Shown one piece after another: positions 32,801-43,380 of a stretch of DNA of 64,000 bases. This DNA is from Acanthacorydalis orientalis (lineage: Eukaryota > Arthropoda > Insecta > Megaloptera > Corydalidae), in the NCBI GenBank assembly GCA_034766995.1, contig CM068325.1, forward strand, positions 7,928,825 through 7,992,824, written 5' to 3'. The position numbers and the translations under genes were made by a program. The notes under the pieces were generated by a model, which did not search any database, was not told where the DNA came from, and saw nothing but the letters and a program-made list of their open reading frames with translations. How positions within the stretch are numbered: the first letter of the stretch is position 1; every line of letters starts with the position of its first letter.

Positions 32801-34522
32801 AGGTCTTGCGTTCGGGAAGCGTCGGTGCCGTGGACCTTCCACTGGCGTCGGTCGCAGCCGGGCGAGCTCGTGCGTGACGATCTCCAGTGCCCGTTCGAAG
32901 TCATCCCAATCGGCCGCCTCCCGCAGGAGACCGAGCCACCGAACCTGGTTGTCCGTCAACCGGACAGCCGGGTCGGCGGCTGGCTCCTGCGTGCGTTCCG
33001 CGACAGCGACGTCGGCGAGAGCGGGTGTTATAAAATCAATCACGCTCTCGTCGGCGCCGTCGTCTTGGGAAGACGTCGCCCGGGCACTGTGATCGCCACC
33101 TCGATCACCAGCGCACGCGACGGCATGGCGCTCCCCGCCAACCGGGCGTTCAGCCTCCAGCTGGATGGGAGCCTCGATGGTGTTATGATGGCTGGCGGCG
33201 ACCTGAAGCGGGACACCTGCTGCAGATGCCGCTTCCGGTGCTCCGCCGAGATGTCTAGTCCGGGAACCTCGCGCCTCCTGATCTTCCAGCGGCGTCGCTC
33301 CAGCAGGGCAATCGGCCGGTGGGGCAGTGATGGTGGTGTCGGTGCTGGCCTCCGTGATGCGTGAAACAAGAGCTGTGCCACGAAGACTCGCCTCCTGGGA
33401 CGCCAACACTGCTCGTCCGGTCGATGTTGTCGGTGGGGCTGTGGCCGGCTGCTGAGTAGGATGTTGAACGGCAGCCGGTTCAGGGACCCTCTGCTGGCGA
33501 CGTCTCGACCGCGAGGCGATACTCGTCGAGGCAGCCGGCTCGGGTGTTGTTTGCCGGCTGCCGATCGCTAGCTGTGTAGAAGCCTCTCCCTCGATGGTGA
33601 TTTCGGTCGCGGCTGCTTCCCCTGCCCGTCTCGTGGGGATCCACCATGTATCAATAGATTTTAGGTGGTGGATCCCCTGCGGGATTGTCGGGGCAGCCGT
33701 GACGACCGATACGGGAGAGGCTGGCGGTGAGGTTGGCGCCGGATGTTGTGGCGCCACGTCGCCGCAGGTCTTATGATGGATCTTCATCCTCTTCAGACTC
33801 GGGTCCTTGAGTCCACAGCCCGAGCAGGTAAAGATGAAAACAGGCGTCCCGTGAGTCTTCTTGATGTGCTTCTTGTAGTCGCTGTGCGATTTGTATATGA
33901 AAGAGTTTCTAATACCCGCACAGCGAACTACATTCCGTACAGAGTGGCACAGCTCACACGCAAATTCCTCCGGCAAAGGCACCGTAACATATATTCTTAC
34001 TTTGCCGGGGGATAACGGAGGCGATGCACCACCGGTGGCCATCGTCGGATAGTGGATTTCTCAGTTTAAATTAAGAAAAATTAAACACAAAACAATAAAA
34101 GAACACGTTAAAAGAGGCCACGTAATGTTCTAAAATATATTTTAGAGCAGATGTGACCTTTTAAAACTTAACAAATAAAACTAGGAGATTGTGTAACTGA
34201 AGGTTACACAATCTCAGACGAACACGACGAATCACACGTTAAAATTCACACCACGTAACAAGAGTTACGTGGGCAATACGAAAGAATTTAAAACAAATCT
34301 ATAATATTGATCGAACCTATCGAAAATTACGATGGCTCGACCAATATTTAAGATATATAAAAAAACAAAAATAGAAAAAAAAGAAAGAGAATGAAACACA
34401 CGAACACGTACTGAGAAATCAAGTAACCGACGATGGCTTGCCCGACTGTCCTGCTGGTCCTGGTGGAGGCGGATGTTGTTACCTCCAGGATCCGACCGTG
34501 GCTCACGCGCGAGGAAGATGAA
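29871..34522 (-). mobile_element. Utopia-type U2-specific non-LTR retrotransposon, full length (A)
   Basis: 4652-bp element inserted in U2. It has a ~480-bp 5' leader, one long ORF, and a ~175-bp 3' UTR ending AAAATTACTTA without a poly-A tail. It is bounded by a perfect 21-bp duplication of U2 sequence at 34523-34543 and 29850-29870 (starts ATCTGTTCTTATC, ends GCTTAAT on the minus strand). The single ORF with a restriction-like endonuclease and exact U2 targeting match the Utopia lineage. Copies are transcribed in the U2 sense direction, so U2 promoter read-through is plausible. Confidence 0.95.
30047..34042 (-). CDS. Utopia ORF: zinc finger, reverse transcriptase, restriction-like endonuclease (1331 aa)
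   Basis: Protein for target-primed reverse transcription. The start is the ATG at 34042 (MATGGASPP), preceded by CCGACG and conserved in copies D and F. Residues ~29-64 hold a first zinc finger (C29, C32, H59, H64), and ~73-93 a second (CSGC ... HHKTC). ~100-440 is a Pro/Ala/Thr-rich linker of low complexity. ~470-860 is the reverse transcriptase, with DTAPGRDGIKY, WRPLTLGG, AWLDLANAFGSV (first catalytic Asp), GVKQGCPLSPMLF and AYADDVVLLA near residue 755. ~1128-1145 is the CCHC finger CRRCGYANETLPHVLNHC. From ~1190 comes the restriction-like endonuclease (RPDIVRIDE ... IVDV). There are no stops or frameshifts, all key residues are present, and the copy may be competent. Confidence 0.95.
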   Translation of the reverse strand: MATGGASPPLSPGKVRIYVTVPLPEEFACELCHSVRNVVRCAGIRNSFIYKSHSDYKKHIKKTHGTPVFIFTCSGCGLKDPSLKRMKIHHKTCGDVAPQHPAPTSPPASPVSVVTAAPTIPQGIHHLKSIDTWWIPTRRAGEAAATEITIEGEASTQLAIGSRQTTPEPAASTSIASRSRRRQQRVPEPAAVQHPTQQPATAPPTTSTGRAVLASQEASLRGTALVSRITEASTDTTITAPPADCPAGATPLEDQEARGSRTRHLGGAPEAASAAGVPLQVAASHHNTIEAPIQLEAERPVGGERHAVACAGDRGGDHSARATSSQDDGADESVIDFITPALADVAVAERTQEPAADPAVRLTDNQVRWLGLLREAADWDDFERALEIVTHELARLRPTPVEGPRHRRFPNARPVRRERRRPVHEVPNFDPVEAAKIQKLYRVNKRKAMVQILRSENGTPYCEAPTAVVEDHFRGMFAERDREEVEMPDLVRQAFNRPQCDVAEDSFVEEFSAESVLRRLARTKDTAPGRDGIKYSFLKRLDPGCVVLTYIFNRCLHEERTPLAWADTRTVLVHKKGSRDDLDNWRPLTLGGTMSKLYAGVLADRVASWAKTTRNISPVQKGFLEHEGCYEHNFVVQSALDDARREGRQIVLAWLDLANAFGSVPHGHIRRVLSLLNLPRKLQGVVAELYSRAFTTVRTSTGETQPIPIRAGVKQGCPLSPMLFNLAIEPLVRAALSMSGSHGYQLFDHHFSILAYADDVVLLAKDPSSMQSLLDEVGAAATWMGIKFNASKCASLHVDCRRKRKACDTRFTLLGDRLEALQEGDHYEHLGVPTGFRVTQTPLQTIKNIRGDVMRVHHSLLAPWQKLEALNMFILSRLDFALRGCNIRKGPLTELDKIIRSKAKKWMNLPQRASADILYITSYQGGANLLQLGDSADVSRVVHAFRLLSCPDEVVRTVAWAGLRRAARRKIGGEPDNSMLAAYLSGSLEGALGRDGGDVSSLWTQARNACRRLRAKLDVSFRWSDDTADLSVVIGRPGQVPDRVVVPEASRAFALRSLRAAVRAYHHRRLVGLRDQGKVIETTGKTPISNHFLLNGKYTRFCEYRFIHRARLDVVPLNGTRRFGHGDKRCRRCGYANETLPHVLNHCTVHSAAWQHRHNNVQNRLSRAAKVGGPISIRVNKEVPGVDSRLRPDIVRIDETTRRITIVDVCIPFEGCRDALEGARQQKIAKYSGLAAQLTLQGFTVSVDAFVVGSLGGWLSSNDKVAASLGIAPRYLSTMAKLMVADTIRWSRDVYIEHVSGVRQYHPPDNTAPPPAAAPTLAQHLAEDIAA

Positions 34523-34583
34523 ATTAAGCTGATAAGAACAGATACTACACTTTGATCTTAGCTCGAAGGAGCCGAGAAGCGAT
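34523..34583 (-). ncRNA. U2 snRNA gene, 5' portion, left copy
   Basis: The minus strand from 34583 reads ATCGCTTCTCGG, a stem-loop I (GCTC CTTC GAGC), then AAGATCAAAGTGTAGTATC, which includes the branch-point recognition GTAGTA. It ends with ATCTGTTCTTATCAGCTTAAT, after which the retrotransposon begins. It matches insect U2 except for a slightly longer stem I. The gene is interrupted after nucleotide 61. Confidence 0.97.
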
Positions 34584-36909
34584 AAAGGAAAAGGATTTTC
34601 AATCGTTTTTCACACGGAACAACGTGCGGTTTTACTGCGAAAGGATCTCGCAGTCGTACGATACGATTAATCTCGTATGGGGAGAAATAGTCCGGAACCG
34701 CGAGCTAGATGGTACCGCGAGCATGTTCAGTTCCGCACTGAACGTACAGCGGAGACACAAACAGAGAGTACTCTAGAGAATGAATATTTCGGAAGGGATC
34801 GGTTACAATCGGTTCCCACTCGCAACACCGAACTTGCGACGAAAAACCGCATCTTAAAAAACTGAAAAATAAACGTGATTTAATTCGAAACGGACTGAAT
34901 ATCTAATAAAGAATGATTAAAATCGAAAAGTATATGGAAAAAACGAAATTTAAGATTTCGAAAAAGCGCGTATTTTTACATTCAATCGTCTATTGCTAAA
35001 ATAATCATTCATGTCATCAAATGCAAACACGTGTCATATAGAACGTGTTATATATTTTATTTTTAAATCCAAAATGTGTTTTATATCCGTTGATGAATTG
35101 CAGGTGTATATATTAACTGAACTAATTCATTAACATGAAAACAATTTATTAAATATTTAGCATCTACATAACCGAGAACAGATCGAGTGAATATCACACA
35201 ATAATGCCAGACATCTGCACGACAGTGTATCTATTAGTTTTATCTTTAAGATGACCATAGCTAGCAACCCTAACAACATACTTTATCTATGCTAGCAACT
35301 AGGTAAAAAGTAACATGAGGCAGCGTTATTAACTGTTAACATGTTGTAAAAGAACATTTAAATGTTTTACTTCAACAATATCAGTATTGAGTTCGTATCG
35401 AATCTATTCGAGAAAACAATAAAGTATCTGCGAATATAATAAGCGAAAACATATGTCTTCTACAAAACAAAAATTATCTTTGTTTTTAATCTGACTGATA
35501 TTTTTTATGTGACAAGCAACCATAATAATCAGTATTGATAAGTGACAGTTTCGACGTTACAAAATGAATGAGTGAGAATAATAATATAGAAGAGAAGAGT
35601 GCAAGTGGGAAAGAGATAGTTATAATATTTTAGAATCTGTTGCTCTTTCACTGTAATATTTTTTGGTTACAGTCGGACGGAAATTAATAACTGAAATTAA
35701 ATGTGATTAAAAAAAACGTACTTGTATTAGTTTTTGTGATAATTATTAAAAATAAATCTTATTCATTGCTAATATTCAACATATTTTTCGTGTGATGATT
35801 ACTATAATATCATTACTTGACAGCTGCACGTTGCGATTAGAATGAGTTCGAATAATACAAAAAAAAAGAGTGTGAGAAAGAAGGAATGTGTGTTAGTTAT
35901 ACAAATTTGTATGCTTTTGTTATATTATATTTATGACAATTATCGTTATTTAGTCATAACAATTACAATATTCAACATACTTTTCGGTGTGTTAAATGTG
36001 ACAACACTATACACAAAGATACTATAATAATACAAAGAGCGCACAATGATTGGTATAGTTAACAGCTTTGTATACTGTTCGAAAAATGAATTGGAAGAAA
36101 CTGTAGGAAATGAGCGAAAGAGGGAAAGAGCATTTATTTAATAAATTTTTAGTGTTTCGCGTTGGCGACTGTCTGTCGATGTTAATTTTGCCGAAGCGGT
36201 GTACAGGTAATTACAATGACATTTCAAAGAAACTCATCTGTTCATAAACTAAATACTCGAAGACTTAAAACAATTTTTAGTTTCGTTTTAAAATATTCTT
36301 CGAGATATTCGACAACGTGTGGCATTTCCCATGAGTGTAGGCGTAAAATATGAAAATATAAAAATCAAATTCTTTTCAATTGCACATAGAATCGATTCTA
36401 ATATTTATATGTCTTCCGAGTGACGAATAGAGAGAAATATAATTTTTCATTGACTCTTGATAGTTTTGAACAAATAAGATATTAAAATTGAAAAACTAGA
36501 TACAGAGACGTTCAGAAATTGGGGAAATTGATTGTAGATATATTTTAAACCCGGTTACATATTCGGGATCGGTATGTATTTGTTTGTTTTGTGAAATTCA
36601 GCGAAACTTTTCAAACTTATTTGTAAACAGAGATAGAGACGCCACGGTTTGTAGAATAAAGTATTGTTTTCTCTTTATTTTGAAATTGAATTCGAACAAA
36701 ATACTTAAAGAAAATTTAAATAAAAAAAAATTAGTGATACCTTCTCGTTATTATTGTCTGTATTTGTTATTTTCTCTATTGAAAGCAGACTTCATCGATT
36801 TTTTCACCGGCGGTTTATATGGTGATTTGATATCAGGTTTGTTCAGAGTTCAGTGACAAGACTAATATATCTATAACGAATGAAGAAAAAGAAATATTAC
36901 GGATTTAAA

Positions 36910-36958
<49 letters not shown>

Positions 36959-37560
36959 AATTTAGTATTAAATAAAATATTCGTACATATTCGCCGCAAA
37001 ACAAATCAATTATATTTAATCAAACATGTTTAATAATGATTTTTGGTTGTAGCTTTATTTCGATGGCGATGTTACCTTTAGACCTCTAAGGTATCAAAAA
37101 AAAAAAAAAAAAAAACAGATACTTTTCATTAAAAAGTTTTAAGCTAATATACAAAACGTTCCTTTAAAAAAAAAGTAACGATTACAGGATACAAGAATCT
37201 AATTTTACCATTTATTTTACCGGTTCTTTTAATTTCATCGGATTGTTTTTTTTCCGATTTAATTAAGTGTTGATTGTTTTATTGGACATTTTGGATTAGA
37301 AAAACAATTCATGGGTTGTGCGGTAAAAGAGAATTCATTTCTGAAAGTGATTTTTGACAATTTTGATGTTGATGTACAGGAGAATTTCGGCGAATGAGCG
37401 ACAATTAAAAAATATCAATAATGTTTTATTGAACATTTTCGACTAGAATAACATTTTGGGTGGTAAAAAAGAATTTTGGATTTGAATTTCTCTCTGTTAT
37501 TGCTAAGATCGAATCCCAATCGAAATACATATATAAGTTATAGCTAGAGCAATCAATATT
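34584..37560. other. U2 5' flank and non-coding arm sequence
   Basis: This is matched in the right arm by about 43400-46322. The first 100 bp upstream of U2 should hold its snRNA promoter elements, but no proximal sequence element could be assigned by eye. A 61-codon open frame (35842-36027, start MSSNNTKKK) with a hydrophobic middle is preserved in the other arm with three amino-acid changes; it is not called as a gene. A (TA)n tract lies at 36909-36956. Confidence 0.45.
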
Positions 37561-37564
37561 TTGA

Positions 37565-38285
37565 TCAGGATTTTTTTTTTACGATTCCGAAGAGTGAAAA
37601 TTCAACTCTGAATATAAATTTAAATACAACTTTCAACATTTTATGAAATAAATGTTAAAAAATCATAACCGGATTAAAAATACTTACCGACCGATCGAAA
37701 CTCCGCATTGTTTTAATTAAACTGCAAAAACTTCCAAACATACACAAACGCTTGCACTCTGATCGCTCGTTTTTAATATAAACTTTTATAATTAATATAA
37801 AACTGAACACTTTTTCATAAAACTTTCGATTATATTGAAAACGGGCATTTAAATACTGTTCGAATTACAGAGTAGATCCACGAACAAGTGCAAATAATCG
37901 TGCGAACGGGCGCGTGCTTCTTTGTACACTGATCAGTAGGGAGGATCTTGTGTTACATTCGGATGTTTAAAAATGGCTACCGATTCGAGGTATGAAACGG
38001 TAACTTTTCGAATTTTCCGCATTTACTGTTAAGTGACAGTGAAACGAATATTGGTATTTGTTCATTACTGATATTAGAACGGTAATATTATTCTTCGAAA
38101 ACTGTCTTTTTAAGCTTGAGAATTTAAAAATGTTAACTTTACAGGTATGAAAGTACTTGTCCCTTTAAATGATGGCCACATGTTATTCTTCGAAAACTGT
38201 CTCATTAGGCTTGGAAATTTAAAAACGGCAACTTAACAGGTATGAAAGTACTTGTCCCTTTAAATGCCTGGCCACATGTCTATCC
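37565..38285 (-). repeat. Leader/first-exon-like module, copy L1
   Basis: One of four copies. On the minus strand it runs through TTTAAAAATGGCTACC-type and GTGTTCAGTTTTATATT sequence, the latter containing an initiator-like TCAGTT. It continues to CAATGCGGAGTTTCG: an ATG at 37708 opens a 7-codon reading (MRSFDRS), followed directly by GTAAGTAT, a consensus splice donor at 37687-37680. Whether it is transcribed is unknown. Confidence 0.5.
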
Positions 38286-39174
38286 TATTCTTTAATTCAT
38301 GCGAATAGGTTCATTGCATTTCTTTAAATACAAAATATTTCTTAAATCCATTTAAAAGATATAAATGAAAATATCATAGATAAAGTTCATATATACTCTG
38401 AAAATATTTATATCAGTGTTTAAAATTATATAGAAATGTTATTTTTTTAAAAAAATATATTTGTTTCGAAAATTAAAAAAAATATTGTTCTTTATTTTAG
38501 TATTCTGATGATGATAATAACGAATGAAATGTGCATAAGCAATGATCAAAATTGATCAACAAACGTTTATTAAAATTATTTCATAGAACATGTTTTTTTT
38601 TGTAATTTATGGAAGGTGAAAAAGAATTTGTTTGCAAAAATGAATTTAGACAGTGTTAGACATGTGTTCGAACGGTATTTTGATAATTTCGATAGGAATA
38701 AGATAAACTTGTTTATAAAATATTAATCTTTTCAGTTGTTTCCTGATGATTTTTTGCATTTACAACACAAAATTATGTACTGAAAAAAATGTATCAATGA
38801 TTCTTTTTTAAACAATCAAAAATATTTTTTACTAGTGCACTGATGAATATGAACAATAAAAGAGCGGGACGGCCAGGGTTGCAGTACGTTTAGCATGGCT
38901 CTCAGAGGCGGTGTGACAGTATAATTACATATACTCTACCTCTGTAAAACATATTTTTTGTCTCTTTTTAATATTGAATTTCTTTCCTGTTGCAACAAAC
39001 ATGTTTATTAACGTTCTTAGATTTTTTGCTAATAACCGACCACTATCTCATTAATTATATCAACTATGACAAATAATTATTATTTGGTTTTCTTCCTGTC
39101 TTCTATCAGAATTTAATACAGAATCGTATTTGGGTATTTAATAGTGTCGTGATTTTTTAGCTAAAATAATCCAT

Positions 39175-39925
39175 ATTTTGATCGGAATGTAATTTTTTTA
39201 CGATTCCGAAGAGTGAAAATTCAACTCTGAATATAAATTTAAATACAACTTTCAACATTTTATGAAATAAGTGTTAAAAAATCATAACCGGATTAAAAAT
39301 ACTTACCGACCGATCGAACTCCGCATTGTTTTAATTCAACCGCAAAAACTCGCAAATATACACAAACACGTGCACTCTGATCGTTCGTTTTTAATATAAA
39401 CTTTTATGAATAATATAAAACTGAACACTTCTTCATAAAACTTTCGATTATATTGAAAACGGGCATTCGAATACTGTTCGAATTACAGAGTAGATCCACG
39501 AACAAGTGCAAACAATCGTGCGAACGGGCGCGTGCTTCTTTGTACACTGATCGGTAGTGAGGATCTTGTGTTACACTCGGATGTTTAAAAATGGCTACCC
39601 ATTCGGGTATGAAACGGCAACTTTTCGGATGTTCCGCGTTTACTGTTAAGTGACAGTGAAACGAATATTGGTATTTGTTCATTACTGATGATTAGAAAGG
39701 TAATATTATTCTTCGAAAACTGTCTTTTTAAGCTTGAGAATTTAAAAATGGTAACTTTACAGGTATGAAAGGACTTGTCCCTTTAAATGATGGCCACATG
39801 TTATTCTTCGAAAACTGTCTCATTACGCTTGGAAATTTAAAAACGGCAACGTAACAGGTACGAAAGGACTTGTCCCTTTAAATGCTGGCCACATGTCTGT
39901 CCCATCCTTTAAATGTTTTCGAGAA
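39175..39925 (-). repeat. Leader/first-exon-like module, copy L2
   Basis: Direct repeat of L1 on the same strand. The mini-exon (39307-39326) has lost one T, so the 7-codon frame is shifted, while the splice donor GTAAGT remains. Upstream sequence (Inr-like TCAGTT, GATCCTC..., TTAAAAATGGCTACCC) is retained. Confidence 0.5.
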
Positions 39926-39927
39926 AC

Positions 39928-41357
39928 CAGTGGCGGCACATCTACGTCTCTGACGCGCTCCGTCACTAAATGCCCCTCACCATCGAACGTATATCATCAG
40001 ATATCCTGCTAAATTTTAAAGACGACGGATGACCGAAATCGGACGGAATTTTTTTGAAATTTTGAAGATACGTTACAATTATTGAACGATGAAATTGTAA
40101 TTGTGATATATTGTGATTTTTTCCATGAGAAGCCATGATGGCATTCGTCGTTCGAGTGAATAGAGGCCAGTGCCATTTTTCACCTCGAGTACCGATACGG
40201 TAATATGATATATTCTCGTCGATTCTCTCGCCGCCGCCCATAAATGTATTATATTTGGCTATTAAACACGGCCGAGGAACACTTATCTTTTGTTCAATGT
40301 TTAATCAAAACTACAGATTTCAACCCGGCATACGCCTCCTACTGTGATCATACGAACGTGCTATGTTTTTTTTTTTAGCAATATATACCATCAAATAATT
40401 AATTCATTGAATATTTTACTAGACTACCAATAAAATAGTAATTCTAACTTGTATATTTCGTGTACATAATAATAAAATTTAATTAATTGAAACTTATACT
40501 TGTTAGAATTGCTTTCTGGGATTGATGAGGAAGAATAATGATTCACATTTTATATATCGCAACAATATTTATTTACATACTGATAATACATTCACTTTAA
40601 ATTCATTGCGCCACCACACGCGTACACTACAACAATAAACAGTCGACAACTGCGTTGCTATTCATATAAAACGACACCATCAGCATAGATAAAGTGTCTA
40701 TCCTGTATATAATAATCAGTATGTTAAGTGAAAATGTACCCAACACTCAACAATACTGTCTGTCGATTATAAAAAACTGCCAGTGTTCGCTTCCATGATG
40801 CACAAAGAACTAATATTCTAAATTTAAGCAGTGTCCGTGTTATTATCATCTCTAGTGTGTGTAGAAGCACAATTTATACAAACATATTCTGTGATCGTAT
40901 GATCCCGCGCGGCGTTAAAGGGTCAATTTTAGCAGCACGGCTTATGAACTGTTGCGTAAACGCTGACCGGTGATGTTACGGGGGCGCCGGTGCCGAGCGC
41001 CGCCACGGCGGTATTAAAATTTTCAATACACATGTGAAAAAAACACCGACGAAGTTGCGATATGTGATATTTCCGCAACGTGTTTCAATGCACACGATTA
41101 AATTAATTTACAGTAAGTTCTTAATACATGAGACCCGTGCATTTATTTGAACTATTAAATCTTGTTGTTTTTCCAAGATAGCGCGAGCAACGTCGCCACC
41201 TTATCCTGGTTGCAATAACAACGACAAACAAGTAACATAAACTCGAATAAAATGCATATTTGCATCTAAATTTATTTCATGTTAGTTCTAAATCAGTTTT
41301 CGAATAAGTTAGTTGGCTTTTTGCCCGTCAGCGCCAAGCATTGTAGTCACGCCACTG
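39928..41357. other. Spacer of the inverted repeat, possible TIR element
   Basis: Unique 1.43 kb between the palindrome arms. It begins CAGTGGCGGCACATCTACG at 39928 and ends, inverted, CAGTGGCGTGACTACAATG at 41357, so the first eight bases match as inverted ends. CAGTGGCG-type ends occur on some hAT-like transposons, but the 8-bp flanks do not match. The minus frame 39966-40241 (91 codons) has no recognisable domain. No other gene is seen. Confidence 0.4.
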
Positions 41358-41364
41358 CTTACGG

Positions 41365-41850
41365 TCGACATTTAAAGAGACAGTTTGTCACTTGACAGTA
41401 AATCCGAAAAGTTACCGTTTTATACCTGAACGGGTAGCCATTTTTAAACATCCGAGTGTAACACAAGATACTTACTGATCAGTGTACAAAGAAGCACGAC
41501 GCGACCGTTCACACAATTATTTGCACTTGTTCGTGGATCTACTCTGTAATTCGAACAGTATTTAAATGCCCGTTTTCAATATAATCGAAAGTTTTATGAA
41601 AAAGTGTTCAGTTTTATATTAAACATAAAATTTTATATTAAAAACGAACGATCAGAGTGCAAGTGTTCGTGTATATTTGCGAGTTTTTGCGGTTCAATTA
41701 AAACAATGCGGAGTTTCGATCGATCGGTAAGTATTTTTAATCCGGTTATGATTTTTTAACACTTATTTCATAAAATGTTGAAAGTCGTATTTAAATTTAT
41801 ATTCAGAGTTGAATTTTCACTCGTCGGAATCGTAAAAAAAATTACATTCC
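41365..41850 (+). repeat. Leader/first-exon-like module, copy R2
   Basis: Partner of L2, shorter at its start. The ATG at 41706 opens MRSFDRS, followed directly by GTAAGTAT at 41727, keeping the mini-exon in frame. Confidence 0.5.
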
Positions 41851-42759
41851 GATCAAAATATTGATTATTTTAGCTAAAAAAATCACGACACTATTAAATA
41901 CCCAAATACGATTCTGTATTAAATTCTGATAGAAGACAGAAAGAAAATCAAATAATAATTATTTGTCACAGTTAATATAATTAATGAGATAGTGGTCGGT
42001 TATTAGCAAAAAATCTAAGAACGTTAATAAACATGTTTGTTGCAACAGGAAAGAAATTCAATATTAAAAAGAGACAAAAAATATGATAGGTAGGAGGTAG
42101 AGTATATGTAATTATACTGTCACACTGCCTCTGAGAGCCATGCTAAACGTACTGCAACCCTGGCCATCCCGCTCTTTTATTGTTCATATTCATCAGTGCA
42201 CTAGTAAAAAATATTTTTGATTGTTTAAAAAAGAATCATTGATACATTTTTTTCAGTACATAATTTTGTGTTGTAAATGCAAGCAATCATCACGAAACAA
42301 CTGAAGAGATTAATATTTTATAAACAAGTTTATCTTATTAGTATCGAAATTATCAAAATACCGTTCGAACACATGTCTAACACTGTCTAAATTCATTTTT
42401 GCAAACAAATTCTTTTTCACCTTCCATAAATTACAAAAAAAAACATGTTCTATCAAAAAATGTCAATAAACGTTTGTTGATCAATTTTGATCATTGCTTA
42501 TGCACATTTCATTCGTTATTATCATCATCAGAATACTAAAATAAAGAACAATATTTTTTTTAATTTTCGAAACAAATATATTTTTTTAAAAAAATAACAT
42601 TTCTATATAATTTTAAACACTGATATAAATATTTTCAGAGTATATATGAACTTTATCTATGATATTTTCATTTATATCTTTTAAATGGATTTAAGAAATA
42701 TTTTGTATTTAAAGAAATGCAATGAACCTATTCGCATGAATTAAAGAATAGGATAGACA

Positions 42760-43380
42760 TGTGGCCAGGCATTTAAAGGGACAAGTCCTTTCATACCTGT
42801 AAAGTTACCATTTTTAAATTCTCAAGCTTAAAAAGACAGTTTTCGAAGAACAATATTACCTCTCTAATCATCAGTAATGAACAAATACCAATAATCGTTT
42901 CACTGTCACTTAACAGTAAATGCGGAAAATTCGAAAAGTTACCGTTTCATACCTCGAATCGGTAGCCATTTTTAAACATCCGAGTGTAACACAAGATCCT
43001 CCCTACTGATCAGTGTACAAAGAAGCACGCGCCCGTTCGCACGATTATTTGCACTTGTTCGTGGATCTACTCTGTAATTCGAACAGTATTCGAATGCCCG
43101 TTTTCAATATAATCGAAAGTTTTATGAAAAAGTGTTCAGTTTTATATTAATCATAAAATTTTATATTAAAAACGAACGCTCAGAGTGCAAGTGTTTGTGT
43201 ATATTTGGAAGTTTTTGCGGTTCAATTAAAACAATGCGGAGTTTCGTTCGGTCGGTAAGTATTTTTAATCCGGTTATGATTTTTTAACACTTATTTCATA
43301 AAATGTTGAAAGTTGTATTTAAATTTATATTCAGAGTTGAATTTTTACTCTTCGGAATCGTAAAAAAAATCCTGATCAAA
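42760..43380 (+). repeat. Leader/first-exon-like module, copy R1
   Basis: Partner of L1. The ATG at 43234 opens MRSFVRS, followed by GTAAGTAT at 43255. Inr-like GTGTTCAGTTTTATATT lies about 100 bp upstream. Confidence 0.5.

Larger units (their letters stand above)
25468..39927. repeat. Left arm of a large imperfect inverted repeat
   Basis: The sequence of this arm recurs in reverse complement at 41358-53966. Paired landmarks are: U2 5' ends 34583/46323; the 61-aa open frame 35842-36027/44874-45059; a poly-A/poly-T tract 37098/43832; the GGCCAGGGTTGCAGTACG stretch 38871/42156; U2 3' ends 27485/52699; and microsatellite blocks 26545-27045/53140-53355. Both arms carry a split U2 gene with two Utopia copies. 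Arms differ by substitutions, small indels and large deletions inside the Utopia copies. Confidence 0.85.

Noticed and set aside
27485..34583. Functional U2 snRNA gene
   Set aside because: Both halves are recognisable but separated by ~6.9 kb of retrotransposon; the right-arm gene is split in the same way.
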